64,000 nucleotides of DNA, taken from Candidatus Thiomargarita nelsonii (GTDB lineage: Bacteria > Pseudomonadota > Gammaproteobacteria > Beggiatoales > Beggiatoaceae). Positions 15,375-24,644 of this stretch are shown piece after piece (the first letter of the stretch is position 1; the number at the start of each line of letters is the position of its first letter). The translations under genes were made by a program, and so were the position numbers. Location: contig JSZA02000010.1 of the NCBI GenBank assembly GCA_000785145.2, positions 23,908 to 87,907 on the forward strand, read 5' to 3'. The notes under the pieces were generated by a model. That model searched no databases, was not told the origin of the DNA, and was given only the letters and a program-made list of their open reading frames with translations.

Positions 15375-17243
15375 TTATTGATTATCGTCGTCTGCTGAAA
15401 CTAAAGGGGCTCTTTTTAAAAGATAATAATCCATCACTTTTTTAGCAATGGGTGCTGCCGTTTTGCTACCATCTCCCCCATTTTCCACAATCACTGACAC
15501 TGCAATACGAGGTATATCTAAGGGAGCAAATGCGATAAACCAAGCATGGTCCCTGTGTTCTTTAGGGATATTGTTTGGATCGTATCTCTGACCTTGAAGA
15601 ATGCTTCCTCTCCGTCCATGTACCACCGCCTTCATCCCCCCAATCGCATGTTCCCAATAGTTTTTATGTTTGAGGATGATAGTACTTTTCTGAGTGGGCG
15701 TTACAATTGCCTTTTCATTGAGGATAGCATCATCTATTGCAAACACAATGTGAGGTTGTTTTAATTGTCCACGATTACTCAAAGTTGCGGTAGCGACGGC
15801 CAATTGTAAAGGGGTAGCAAGCATAAAGCCTTGTCCAATACCCGTGATAACGGTTTCACCGGGATACCAAACGACTCCATGACGACGCTGTTTCCATTCC
15901 CTAGAAGGCATCAGTCCGCCCTTTTCCCCAGGAATATCTATACCTGTTTTTTTGCCAAAACCAAATCGTGTCATAAAACTATGTAGGCGATCTATGCCGA
16001 GATCATAAGCTAATTCGTAAAAATAGACATCGCAAGATTGTTCTATAGCAGTGTGCAAGTCCATGCTACCATGTCCGCCTCTTTTCCAGTCGCGATATCG
16101 GTGCCTTTTACCTTTGAGACGGAAAAATCCCGGACACCAAGTAGCTTGATGTGGAGCCCTCACGCCATATTCTAATCCTGCCAAACCAACAAAAGGTTTC
16201 ACTGTCGAACCCGGCGGATATTGTCCACGTATGGCACGATTGATCAGGGGACGATCAGGTGAATCGCGCAGCTCGTAGTAGGTTTTTGCATCAATGCCGT
16301 TGACAAAGAGGTTGGGATCATAATTGGGCATGCTAACTAAGGCGAGTACGTTGCCACTTTCCGGCTCAATAGCGACAACCGCAGCACGCTCCTCTCCGAG
16401 CAGATCTTCAATATATTTTTGTAAATCGATATCTATATTGAGATAGAGATTTTTACCGGGCACAGAATCCGTGCGATCCAGTACCCAGACGATTTTTCCA
16501 CGCACATCCGTTTCCACCTTTTTGATGCCCGTTTTACCATGCAACTCGGTTTCATAATAAGCCTCTAGCCCCACTTTACCTATATACTTACTGCCCTTAT
16601 AATTGGACTTATTTATCTCATTGGACTCATCCATGAATTTAAGATCTTTTTCACTTATTCGACCAACATAACCGATGGCGTGGACACCAGTAGCACCAAG
16701 GGGATAGTAGCGACTGAGATGGCTTTTCAATTCGACACCTTGGAAACGGTGTTTTTTGACAGAAAAGCGAGCCACTTCATCTTCAGTGAGCCGATAGCGT
16801 AAGGGGATACTTTTAAAGGCATCTTCAGTGAGCAGATAGCGTAAGGGGATACTTTCAAAGGGACGACTGTGCTTTAACTGTTCTTTAAAATTGGCCCGTT
16901 CACTTTCAGATATAGTGATGATTTTAGTGAGTTTTTCAATCATCAAGTCAATGTTTTCAACCCGTTCAGGAATGACTTCTAAACTAAAAGACACCCGATT
17001 ATCAGCAATGAGTACGCCGTTACGGTCAAAAATCAAGCCGCGTGTAGGCGGTATAGACAAAATGGTAATGCGAATATTATTTGATTTAGTCTTATAATAT
17101 TCATAATTAATCACTTGCAAAAAGAACAAGCGTACCACAATAACCAACAAAAGTAGTAACATCATTAACCATGCGATTATCACACGCTTGCGGAATATTT
17201 CACCCTCATGGAGAGTATTTTTTATGAGTTGTGTTAATGACAT
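15375..17243 (-). CDS. mrdA: penicillin-binding protein 2 homologue lacking the KTG motif
   Basis: 622 aa. N-terminal cytoplasmic tail, one membrane helix (IIAWLMMLLLLLVIVVRLFF), PBP dimerisation domain with PPTRGLIFDRNGVLIADN, then the transpeptidase domain with the serine motif PPGSTVKPF and the second motif SCD (IEQSCDVYFYELA). The third motif, KTGTAQ, should lie between MKAVVHGRRGS and HAWFIAFAP, but that stretch is replaced by about 20 unrelated residues, so cross-linking activity is doubtful. A 14-residue block SIPLRYLLTEDAFK is tandemly duplicated (42-bp period, 16755-16855). Normally PBP2 works with RodA in rod elongation. It could be a non-catalytic paralogue or a decayed copy. Confidence 0.9.
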   Translation of the reverse strand: MSLTQLIKNTLHEGEIFRKRVIIAWLMMLLLLLVIVVRLFFLQVINYEYYKTKSNNIRITILSIPPTRGLIFDRNGVLIADNRVSFSLEVIPERVENIDLMIEKLTKIITISESERANFKEQLKHSRPFESIPLRYLLTEDAFKSIPLRYRLTEDEVARFSVKKHRFQGVELKSHLSRYYPLGATGVHAIGYVGRISEKDLKFMDESNEINKSNYKGSKYIGKVGLEAYYETELHGKTGIKKVETDVRGKIVWVLDRTDSVPGKNLYLNIDIDLQKYIEDLLGEERAAVVAIEPESGNVLALVSMPNYDPNLFVNGIDAKTYYELRDSPDRPLINRAIRGQYPPGSTVKPFVGLAGLEYGVRAPHQATWCPGFFRLKGKRHRYRDWKRGGHGSMDLHTAIEQSCDVYFYELAYDLGIDRLHSFMTRFGFGKKTGIDIPGEKGGLMPSREWKQRRHGVVWYPGETVITGIGQGFMLATPLQLAVATATLSNRGQLKQPHIVFAIDDAILNEKAIVTPTQKSTIILKHKNYWEHAIGGMKAVVHGRRGSILQGQRYDPNNIPKEHRDHAWFIAFAPLDIPRIAVSVIVENGGDGSKTAAPIAKKVMDYYLLKRAPLVSADDDNQ

Positions 17244-17453
17244 TTTTATTTGAAACTCAAGTAGAATGAATTAAAACCTTCCCAGTTAAGTGACAAGGCT
17301 GCCCACTACAGAATAAAGTCCAAGATAAATCTTGGACTCCTTGTCAACTTTTAACAGCTTGTAACAGACGTTGATTGAGCCCTTCACTCTTCAAATGATT
17401 ATTTTTTAATCAGCTTAACATCCGCATTTTTTCGATATGTAATTCCGTTATCA

Positions 17454-17622
17454 GTTGTTTCGGGAATTTCGTTCCACGGATTTCCCGAAACGGCGTAAAC
17501 TCAGTCGAGGGTTATCAGTTGTTTCGGGAATTTCGTTCCACGGATTTCCCGAAACGGCGTAAACTCAGTCGAGGGTTATCAGTTGTTTCGGGAATTTCGT
17601 TCCACGGATTTCCCGAAACAAC
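17454..17622. repeat. 64-bp tandem repeat of TTTCGGGAA palindrome, 2.6 copies
   Basis: Units begin CGGGAATTTCGTTCCACGGA at 17461, 17525 and 17589 (exact 64-bp period), each containing a palindrome and the linker CGGCGTAAACTCAGTCGAGGG. The third, partial copy forms the 3' end of the AIPR gene remnant. A TCCAAGAT palindrome lies at 17319-17340. This accounts for most of the gap 17244-17578. Confidence 0.88.
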
Positions 17623-18593
17623 GAATATCATAGATCAACTCTTCATCTTTTTTAGCACCCAGCTTATAAATACGAACAAGAACCATAGACTCTGAAAAAT
17701 CTTGCTGCTTATTTTTTGGATCACTCAATACCTGTTGCAATGCTTTACTGGTTTGCCCACCGTTGATGATCTGTGCATCAAGCATTTTTATGAGGGTGAA
17801 CTCTTTGTTGCCCGATGGTGCATATCCCAAATCTGCACAAATCATTGTGATTCCGTTGTTTAGAAAATAAAAATTTTTTCGAGTCTCTGGATCAAGCAAA
17901 GTGGTTTTAATGCCATCATTAACACTACGCTTAAATCCTAAAAAGTCACGAATATTTTGTTTGAGAATAGCATTTTCATATTTATTCATCAAATCGGCAA
18001 TATTCTCTACCGGTACTGTACCAATCAAAGCTCGCTTGAAATTTAATTCTTCATCTATAAACTTGCCCTTGAATGTTAACATACAATCAACCGGTGTATC
18101 TTTCTGTTGTATCGACAATAACATATCATGGTTGATATAAATGAACTCATAGAGTTCGCGGTTCATTGGACTTTCATTGGCAAAATCATCAATGTAGGAT
18201 TGTGCCTTATTGGTCCATTTTAGGCCATTATTACAAAGATAGATTCGCACCGTTGGAATTTGACCTTCCTCATCTTATTGAACTAATAATGGAGATGACA
18301 TCAGTTTCCCTAAAATTGGCCTCTTTCTCCAAATTTGCAGAGTACTTGCCTTGAAAGATGGAAACGGTAAAATCACCCGTCGTGGGATCAGAATACTGAA
18401 TGGCATCAATTTTAAAATCACCTCCCCCATCAACGATACAATCAAGTGTTGAGTCTCTATCCATTTCCAGTACGGTGGCTACACATAATTGTACATAAGC
18501 CTTTGATCTGGCTTTTCCTATCTCTTCATCAAGATAATTTTCCTTGACGATATGTTCGACTTGTTTATGAATGATTTGCTTTGATAAGTTCAT
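17579..18593 (-). pseudogene. AIPR-family (abortive infection phage resistance) gene, split and truncated
   Basis: Two consecutive frames. 18270-18593 encodes the N-terminal part with ARSKAYVQLCVATVLEMD and GGGDFKIDAI. 17579-18250 encodes the AIPR core with FLNNGITMICADLGY and MLDAQIINGGQTSKAL. They are separated by a frame break with some sequence missing. The C-terminus is cut where the 64-bp palindromic repeat begins: the last real residues are EELIYDI, and the following 14 residues are repeat-encoded. AIPR proteins are linked to abortive infection and some restriction systems. This copy is unlikely to work. Confidence 0.8.
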
Positions 18594-18601
18594 GGTATTT
18601 A

Positions 18602-18850
18602 ATCATAAACGCATTTTAGTTGCTGGACGCAGAGCGTCAATGCCATTAAATTAAGGGCAACCATAAAGGATTGCCTTCCGAGGCAAAAGTTTTCGCTGCG
18701 CGAAAACTTTTGCCTCGGAAACATAAAATGCGGTCCTTTGTAGGGGCGGGCAACCACAAGGGATTGCCCCTACGCCAATGGCATTCCGCAGCTTCGCTAA
18801 GGGAACGAGAAAAGGTACGCCCCAAAAGCGACAATGGACGCACCCTACCA
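18602..18850. repeat. composite of GGACGCAGAGCGTCC, CAATGCCATTAA and GGGATTGCCC repeats
   Basis: An end resembling CAATGCCATTAAGTTAAG is at about 18640. Then come inverted pairs around CGAGGCAAAAGTTTTCG (18682-18718) and GGCAACCACAAGGGATTGCC. At about 18772 an inverted half, CCAATGGCATT, appears. It looks like a miniature element that acquired other repeats inside. No gene is seen in 18594-18871. Confidence 0.65.
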
Positions 18851-18871
18851 TACCAAATTAACAAGGTACTA

Positions 18872-19708
18872 TTATAAGGTGGACAAGTATTTTTTGATAA
18901 GCTCAGGCGGAAATCCTTCTAGGCGTTTTTCAAGAGGAATTCCTTCCAGGCGTTCTTCATCAGGAATACCTTTTAGGCGTTCTTCATCAGGAATACCTTT
19001 CAGGATGGCTTCATAAGGAAGTTTTTTTAAAAACTCCTCAGGCGGGTAATCACGAAAATAATCATCCCATGTGTAAGACATAACAACCCCTTCTTTTGAA
19101 TACAATTTATACAACTGGTTGAGCAAAGATTGTGAGCTTGGATCATGCCATTGATAATGGACATTACCAAACTCAAAACCTTCGGCTTTTCCACTAAATA
19201 ATTGCCAGACTGCGTTTTTCTCGTCTTTAAGCATTTCGCTTAAAACCAGTATAATGACTGGGCAAATGAGTTTTGACGAGACTTTATACACTCCCGCTTG
19301 AATTTCTTCAATTTCTGGATTCGGTTTTTTTTTCGAGCCTAACAAGTTTTGGGGATAACGAGTACTCACCGCATAAACTTGAAAATCCGAAGCGGGTAAT
19401 AATTCTTGTTTAGATGGACTCACGATTTTACGGTAACTCACGTAGTGCCCAATCACTTCTTCAATTGCCCAACTCACTAAGGCTTGGTGCATTGATTTGT
19501 AAGTTAAGATATTATAATCGGCCAAGTATTCTAAACCATCAGGTAATTTTTCAATCTGTTTTCCGTCCGATTTTTTGATAATCAGGACATCTAAAAATTG
19601 GGGTTTGACTGACATATCTTTTTCCAATCTAACTTCAAAGTTTGAATCCTTGAAAAAGTCAGTTAAAGTCAAACCAAAGGCACGATGCCAATTGATTTTT
19701 TTTGTCAT
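18872..19708 (-). CDS. Rpn/PD-(D/E)XK nuclease-like protein with C-terminal IPDEERL repeats
   Basis: 278 aa from the ATG at 19708 (an earlier ATG lies at 19723). The N-terminal half has FGLTLTDFF and KPQFLDVLIIKK, consistent with the D-xxx-h core of PD-(D/E)XK nucleases of the recombination-promoting/putative transposase group. The C-terminus carries four imperfect 11-residue repeats (LKGIPDEERLK, LEGIPLEKRLE and relatives), a feature common in such proteins in filamentous bacteria and cyanobacteria. The repeats are encoded by in-frame tandem DNA repeats at about 18905-19010. Probably complete. Function is inferred only from the fold. Confidence 0.6.
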   Translation of the reverse strand: MTKKINWHRAFGLTLTDFFKDSNFEVRLEKDMSVKPQFLDVLIIKKSDGKQIEKLPDGLEYLADYNILTYKSMHQALVSWAIEEVIGHYVSYRKIVSPSKQELLPASDFQVYAVSTRYPQNLLGSKKKPNPEIEEIQAGVYKVSSKLICPVIILVLSEMLKDEKNAVWQLFSGKAEGFEFGNVHYQWHDPSSQSLLNQLYKLYSKEGVVMSYTWDDYFRDYPPEEFLKKLPYEAILKGIPDEERLKGIPDEERLEGIPLEKRLEGFPPELIKKYLSTL

Positions 19709-19794
19709 GTTTTCATTTTTCATTTTTCATTTTTCATTTTCTTTGGCAAAAATTAACCGCGATTGTCTAGTTGAATACTTCGATGGTGGAAGTT

Positions 19795-20015
19795 TAACAG
19801 GGATAAGTCAAAATCTTAACTACATAGATCGTAGGATCGCGAAGGATAAGTCAAAATCTTAACTACAGGGATTTTTTTTTAACAGGGATAAGGAGCAGAA
19901 TAAAAATTGGCGGCTCGTATCGGTTTTGACTTATCCGATCGATAATGTAATCCCTGTAGTTAAAGGTTTTGACAAATCACTGCTAATAAATAATCCCTGT
20001 CGTTAATCATTGTTA
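19795..20015. repeat. GATAAGTCAAAA / ACAGGGATTA repeat cluster
   Basis: Two direct copies of GATAAGTCAAAATCTTAACT (about 19802 and 19844), then AACAGGGATAAG, and an inverted arm, GTATCGGTTTTGACTTATCC, ending with TAATCCCTGTAGTTAAAGGT at about 19948-19968. It is the same family as at 15075 and 28210. It fills 19724-20022 together with a low-complexity TTTTCATTTT tract. Confidence 0.75.
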
Positions 20016-20022
20016 TTCGTCG

Positions 20023-20418
20023 TTACCACAACCTTTGAACGCCATAATCATCAAAAACCTCATCCACACTAACAATCTGCATATTTTCCACCAAAGCTTG
20101 TGCGATAATTAAACGATCAAATGGATCACGATGATGAAGTGGCAAATCAGCAACTTCAATGACATGCTCCAATTTTATATTGAGTATTTTTATACCGTTT
20201 TGTGGAAGTTGCTGTGATATAAATTCTCGTAAAGACACAGGAAAATTTAGCTTACCGATTTTTACCTTAATCGCCATTTCCCATATACTGGCAAGACTCA
20301 AGTAAAAATCGGTTTGTGGCTTTAAAAATAAAGATTTAGCCTCTTTACTGAGTAAAGAGGCATATAATTCATTCGTTAGCCATAAAAAAGTATGTGTATC
20401 AAGCCAAATTTTTTTCAT
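20023..20418 (-). CDS. VapC-type PIN-domain toxin
   Basis: 131 aa. PIN ribonuclease fold: IWLDTHTFLWL (first Asp), ASIWEMAIKVKIGKL (Glu), LPLHHRDPFDRLIIAQAL (the HRDPFDR motif with two Asp) and VSVDEVFDDYGV. This is the subgroup usually paired with a short antitoxin encoded immediately upstream, which is present here with an ATGA overlap. Appears intact. Confidence 0.93.
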   Translation of the reverse strand: MKKIWLDTHTFLWLTNELYASLLSKEAKSLFLKPQTDFYLSLASIWEMAIKVKIGKLNFPVSLREFISQQLPQNGIKILNIKLEHVIEVADLPLHHRDPFDRLIIAQALVENMQIVSVDEVFDDYGVQRLW

Positions 20419-20561
20419 GGTTTTTGATAAACTGTAAAGTCATCCAACGGTTCGTTGAAATCATCAGACATAGTAAACATACCAGTGGCAGTGCCTAACC
20501 GCCGTTGAGGTTCCAGTGGCACGGTTTGTGAATCCTGAACCGCCGATTTAACAGTACGCAT
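20415..20561 (-). CDS. 48-aa antitoxin partner of the PIN toxin
   Basis: The ATG is at 20559-20561 and the TGA overlaps the toxin start by 4 bp. The peptide ends with the conserved-looking FTMSDDFNEPLDDFTVYQKP; the pattern 'M-S/A-DDFDEPLEDF' is typical of small antitoxins (DUF2281 C-terminal type) next to this PIN subgroup. The usual N-terminal DNA-binding segment is short or absent. Confidence 0.75.
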   Translation of the reverse strand: MRTVKSAVQDSQTVPLEPQRRLGTATGMFTMSDDFNEPLDDFTVYQKP

Positions 20562-20788
20562 TGTTATGTCTCCCAAGATAAATTTTGGCTGGAGCAGGTT
20601 TGCAAGCTTTCGACGTTAGGAGAAATCTTGTAACGTTTTTCCCTGATACGAAGTAACTTCGCTGTGCGGAGTAATCCGTTGTACTAAGGTGTAGCCTGAA
20701 GACACTGACTTCGTATCCGCCCTCCTGTACTAGGGTGTACAGATCGAGAGAAAAAAGTCTAAAACAAAAAAGAGCAAAGGGCTCAAAG

Positions 20789-21333
20789 TCACGCAACCCA
20801 CACCACACGGAAACCGACAAAGCCGTTCCTGTCGTCGGGGACGTTCCAGTAGCGGCTGGCGGTGCGACAGATGTCGGCGCTGAGGCTCCACGAACCGCCA
20901 CGACGCACTCTGTTTTTTCCCCCTTTCTCCCATACGCTGCCATCAGTAGGTGCCCCCTGATAACTATCATGGTATGTATCCGCACACCATTCCCGCACAT
21001 TCCCGTGCATGTCATATAAACCAAAAGCATTGGGGGGAAACTGACCGACTTCGGTTGTTTTTCTACCGTTAGAATTAACTAAATCGCTAGTAATCGTTTC
21101 ACCGAAATAAAAGGGAGTCGTCGTCCCAGCACGACAGGCATACTCCCATTCCGCCTCACTGGGCAAACGATAAGTCTCACCCGTTAGCGCCGATAATTTC
21201 TGACAAAACTCGACGGCATCCTTCCAATAAACCTTTTCTACTGGCCTCTTTTCACCTTTAAAACGAGAAGGATTATTCCCCATCACCGCTTGCCATTGAG
21301 CTTGGGTGACTGGATATTTACCAAGATAAAACG
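20789..21333 (-). pseudogene. FGE-sulfatase domain gene, 5'-truncated, with DGR-like variable end
   Basis: Encodes from [20 protein letters not shown] to the end of a formylglycine-generating-enzyme (C-type lectin) fold, with [24 protein letters not shown] and RRGGSW. Homology with the two sister genes stops abruptly at about 21333, so the N-terminus is gone. The 3' segment 20811-20893 differs from the copy at 26143 almost only at codons ending in C (AGC/GGC, ATC/TAC, ACC/TCC, AGC/TAC, AAC/CTC, GAC/GTC twice, AAC/TTC), the pattern of adenine-directed mutagenesis of a template rich in AAC. Confidence 0.85.
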
Positions 21334-21434
21334 TAACATCTCAAGAACTATAGGTAAAGCTTATAACAAGGTAAGCTTAAAAGGTGAGATAGAATGAAGG
21401 TAATCTACATAAGCACCTACGCTGGCTTAGTCAG

Positions 21435-21902
21435 TTATAAGTAGAGATTAGGATTGTCGGTAGACAGTCCCTCAGACTTGGCCGCTACTATTAAATCGTT
21501 GTCAGCACTCACAAAGGTAAAATCATCAAATCCACTGGTAGTCAAAACGTTATTAATAACAAAGGCGGTCGCAAGTTGTACCGCATCATAGCCGCGTAAC
21601 CGATGGTTTTGAGTCAGATGTGTTGCACGAGCAAGGATAATACGATTGAGATGCACAAGTTGATACTCAGTGTTGCAGTGTTGCAAAAATATATTGACCG
21701 CATCATCGCGTTCTTGACGAGTGATACCCTTAGGGGCACGGTGTTTTGCAGCTATTGCCGCCGTCACTTCTGCTGTTGTGATCTCTGCCGTCATTATCGT
21801 GTGTCTTCTAACAGGGTTAGTTATATCTGCTATCCAAGCGGTACCATTTTCAGGCACATAACGTTTAACGACAGCACTGCTATCAAGATAAAAAGCACTC
21901 AT
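21435..21902 (-). CDS. PIN-domain toxin (VapC-like)
   Basis: 155 aa. First Asp in FYLDSSAVVKRYV, Glu in MTAEITTAEVTAAI, third acidic group in LRGYDAVQLATAF, and FVSADNDLIVAA near the end. Four-residue acidic core is complete. It overlaps the antitoxin gene by 4 bp. Confidence 0.92.
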   Translation of the reverse strand: MSAFYLDSSAVVKRYVPENGTAWIADITNPVRRHTIMTAEITTAEVTAAIAAKHRAPKGITRQERDDAVNIFLQHCNTEYQLVHLNRIILARATHLTQNHRLRGYDAVQLATAFVINNVLTTSGFDDFTFVSADNDLIVAAKSEGLSTDNPNLYL

Positions 21903-22216
21903 ATTTTTGGCCCACGCATTTCAATCACCATTTCACTCAATGGTTGACCGCCTGCTCTAACAAAAGCAGCTTGTACTTCCTCTAAGGTGGCGGTTGAATG
22001 TTCAGCACGCTTTTGTAATTCTGGTCCTAATTCCGTCAGCAAACCGGCAGCGCGAAGAACATCACGAATTTGCTCACGCTCGTTGAGGGGTGAAATTGTT
22101 CTACGCTTGACCAGCCAATCTTGAATAAGCTCTTCAACAGACTGACCTATGCTGACAGATTCTTCATGTAACCTCTGATAAAGGTCAGATGATAAATTAA
22201 GTGTTACAGTTGTCAT
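21899..22216 (-). CDS. VapB-like antitoxin
   Basis: 105 aa, starting MTTVTLNLSSDLYQRLHEES, a ribbon-helix-helix-like DNA-binding segment, followed by a helix VEELIQDWLVKRR and a long C-terminal arm with RAAGLLTELGPELQKR that would bind the toxin. Precedes the toxin with an ATGA overlap. A 135-bp piece of this gene is copied to 26005-26139, fused to an FGE gene. Confidence 0.88.
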   Translation of the reverse strand: MTTVTLNLSSDLYQRLHEESVSIGQSVEELIQDWLVKRRTISPLNEREQIRDVLRAAGLLTELGPELQKRAEHSTATLEEVQAAFVRAGGQPLSEMVIEMRGPKI

Positions 22217-22310
22217 TTGTTATCCTCTGGAAAAAGTTGAGCGATTCTTCGGCGATGCCTAGCAAACCACTCAACTCAGTTGCTCAAAAAAGAGCAAAGG
22301 GCTCAAAGGC

Positions 22311-23141
22311 TCAAAGTCGCGCAACACACACCACACGGAAACCGACTCTGCCTAATTTCATGTTCGGGTCGTTCAAGTCGCGGCTGGCGCTGCGACAGCT
22401 ATCGGTGCGACCGCTGTCGCTGTGATAGCCGTCGGCTTTGTGCTCCCACGAACCGCCACGACGCACTAGGCCTTTTCCTCCTTCCCATACGCTACCATCA
22501 GTAGGCGCCCCCTGATAATTATCATGGAATGTATCCTCACACCATTCAGACACATTCCCGTGCATATCATATAAACCAAAGGCATTGGGGGGAAACAGAC
22601 CGACTTCGGTTGTCTCTTTACGATAACGGCCTTTTGGACCGGAACCATAAGGATAATTACCGTTAGAATTAACTAAATCGCTAGTAATCGTTTCACCGAA
22701 ATAAAAGGGAGTCGTCGTCCCAGCACGACAGGCATACTCCCATTCAGCTTCACTGGGCAAACGATAAGTCTCACCCGTTAGTGCCGATAATTTCTGACAA
22801 AACTCGACGGCATCATACCAAGAAACCTTTTCTACTGGCCTATTTTCACCTTTAAAACGAGAAGGATTATTGCCCATCACCGCTTGCCATTGAGCTTGGG
22901 TGACTGGATATTTACCCAGATAAAAGGGTTTGATCGTGACTTGATGTAGTGGTTTTTCATCGTCATATTCAGTGGAGCCCATTTGAAAAGAGCCACCCGG
23001 TATATAAACACTTTCTAAAGCATTAATCCACTGCGTTTGTTGGGTAGCTTTATGCTGACTGGGTTGAGTGATTTTTCCATTGGCGTTAACAGTTACCACT
23101 TTAAATTAAAATTCCGAACGCAGGCAGAGGAAAGTTTCTAA
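22311..23141 (-). pseudogene. FGE-sulfatase domain gene with N-terminal deletion and longer variable region
   Basis: An open frame of 262 aa runs from a GTG at 23099, but the DNA up to 23141 keeps the first codons of the family (MLET...) followed by a jump straight to the linker before the FGE domain and an in-frame TAA. So the original N-terminal domain was deleted. The FGE domain ([43 protein letters not shown]) is full length. The variable end 22341-22452 is longer than in the sister genes, with GYHSDSGRTDSCRSASRD before PNMKLGRVGFRVV. If translated from the GTG it may still yield a folded domain. Confidence 0.8.
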
Positions 23142-23149
23142 CATTTGTA

Positions 23150-23345
23150 TTTTGCTCCTATGTTTAAAAAAGTCCAAGATAAATATTGGACTCCGACAAT
23201 GATCGCATTATAACAGAATTCTATGATTTTTTGGAAGGGCTTGTACTCAAAGAAATCCTATTTTTTCAAAAAATAGGATTTCTGTCGTTTTGTCCACCGA
23301 CTGTGAGTACAGCGAATGCTCAACAACGAATAAAACTTTCGCCGC
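23150..23345. repeat. upstream region shared with FGE copy 3
   Basis: About 190 bp from TATTTTGCTCCTA to GAATAAAACTTTC are nearly identical to 27477-27667, in front of the third FGE gene. It includes a TCCAAGAT palindrome and the hairpin AAATCCTATTTTTT/AAAAAATAGGATTT (23253-23281). It probably holds the FGE promoter, although no clear -35/-10 is seen. The rest of the gap to 23504 shows nothing else. Confidence 0.8.
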
Positions 23346-23504
23346 ACGGCAAAAAATAGCGCATTGTTTGAACAATTATACCCGACTTGATAGCACCAAC
23401 TCACTTGTTGTCTTTCCTGTTTTATTCGCCAAAGCGCTCAAAAACACTTATTTTATTTTTTAGTCTGGATTGTTTTAGGCTCGTCCAAGATAAATCTTGG
23501 ACTC

Positions 23505-23813
23505 CTAAATACAGAAACGCATTTTAGTTGCAGGACGCAGAGCGTCCTGGCAGGCATTCCTTTGCCTCGCGTGGGAACGAGAAAAAAAGGTTTTCACATC
23601 AATCCCTGTCGAAATTTGAGCATTTTCAATACGGCTAATCATGGCGGGAGTGGTGTAAGCTCTTTCTGCCAATTGCTTCATGGAGAGGTTTTGAGCCATG
23701 CGTTCACGATGAATGGCTTCAGCCAGTCGGATGCGTGCCAAGTTCTCCTCGTGAAATTGCTTAGCTTTTGGATGTTTTTCAGCTTGTTCAAATACATTCG
23801 TATATTTTTTCAT
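23505..23813 (-). CDS. HigA-like XRE antitoxin with repeat-encoded C-terminus
   Basis: 102 aa from the ATG at 23813. Helix-turn-helix in AQNLSMKQLAERAYTTPAMISRIENAQIS. After IDVKTFF the natural end is replaced by about 27 residues read from the GGACGCAGAGCGTCC repeat. DNA-binding helices are intact, so repression may survive. It lies 91 bp downstream of a broken HigB-like toxin. Confidence 0.75.
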   Translation of the reverse strand: MKKYTNVFEQAEKHPKAKQFHEENLARIRLAEAIHRERMAQNLSMKQLAERAYTTPAMISRIENAQISTGIDVKTFFSRSHARQRNACQDALRPATKMRFCI

Positions 23814-23904
23814 CACTAACATTCCTAATATTTGTTATCTTATGGCACATTGCGTTACAACTCAAAAGGAATGGAAACGGATTTCCGATTTTTCAGGTAG
23901 TCAT

Positions 23905-24345
23905 CTATTCAAAAGTATCTAGTGCCTCTTGAATCATCTTGTTGATGTTTTTCCCTTTGGCTTTGTTACCATATTTATTCGGTTTATCAAAAGCACCTAG
24001 TAAAATAATTTCTTCTCCCTCGATGGTGTAAAAACAAATTCTGACAAGGGTTTTACCTTCTTTAATTTTTTAAATGCCAATTTCTCTATCTTTATATTGC
24101 TCAGTTTGGGGAAGATTATAACTACCTTTATGCTCAAACAAGTAGATCAGAACATCTTTGATATGCAAAATATGTTTGACTTTCAACTCTATTTCTTTTT
24201 TTCCATCACTCTCTAGCAGTTCATACTTTGCCATGTACTCTAAAAAAGGTACTTCATCATTCTCGCGGGCATAACAAATTAGCTTCTTATGTTTTTCGTC
24301 CTTGTGTTTTTCAGCTTGTTCAAATACGTTTGTATATTTTTTCAT
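23905..24345 (-). pseudogene. HigB/Gp49-like toxin with in-frame stop and chimeric N-terminus
   Basis: The frame 24345-23905 is continuous except for a TAA at 24070-24072. Before it are CYARENDEVPFLEYMAKYE and LKVKHILHIKDVLIYLFEHKG; after it come KTLVRICFYTIEGEEIILL and GAFDKPNKYGNKAKGKNI, the second half of a RelE/HigB-like fold. The first 14 residues (MKKYTNVFEQAEKH) are identical to those of the adjacent antitoxin, indicating a local duplication that replaced the toxin's own start. Likely inactive. Confidence 0.75.
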
Positions 24346-24439
24346 CATTAGTCTCCATAAAAATTGAGAAATATAAAAACATTATGAAAAATATGTGTCA
24401 AATCCCACAAAACAAAATCGACCACCGGCGGCGGTAAAA

Positions 24440-24624
24440 ATCAGAAACCACTTGCATATTTGGGGCATATAAAATATTATCTGATAAGCGTACTGATGTT
24501 ACCTAAATGCTGATTCATTTGTTCAAGGCATTGCGCTTTTTGATCTAATCAGACCAGCGACATTTTTATAAAGCTCAAAGCCAGTATTGATGCCAGAACC
24601 CAGACTGAGGACAGTTTCTAACAT
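24440..24624 (-). pseudogene. 5' fragment of an FGE-family gene
   Basis: The ATG at 24622-24624 starts MLETVLSLGSGINTGFELYK, matching the N-terminal domain remnant at 27321-27473, with its upstream sequence (TATTTTGCTCCTATTAAG) also conserved. An indel disrupts the frame after LIRSKSA. The DNA similarity continues to about 24440, including the segment for LSDNILYAPNMQVVS in another frame. No FGE domain follows. Confidence 0.8.
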
Positions 24625-24644
24625 TTGTATTTTGCTCCTATTAA

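Noticed and set aside
20735..21030. Plus-strand 94-aa and minus-strand 160-aa frames overlapping FGE copy 1
   Set aside because: Alternate-frame readings of the FGE gene; corresponding frames in the sister copies differ.
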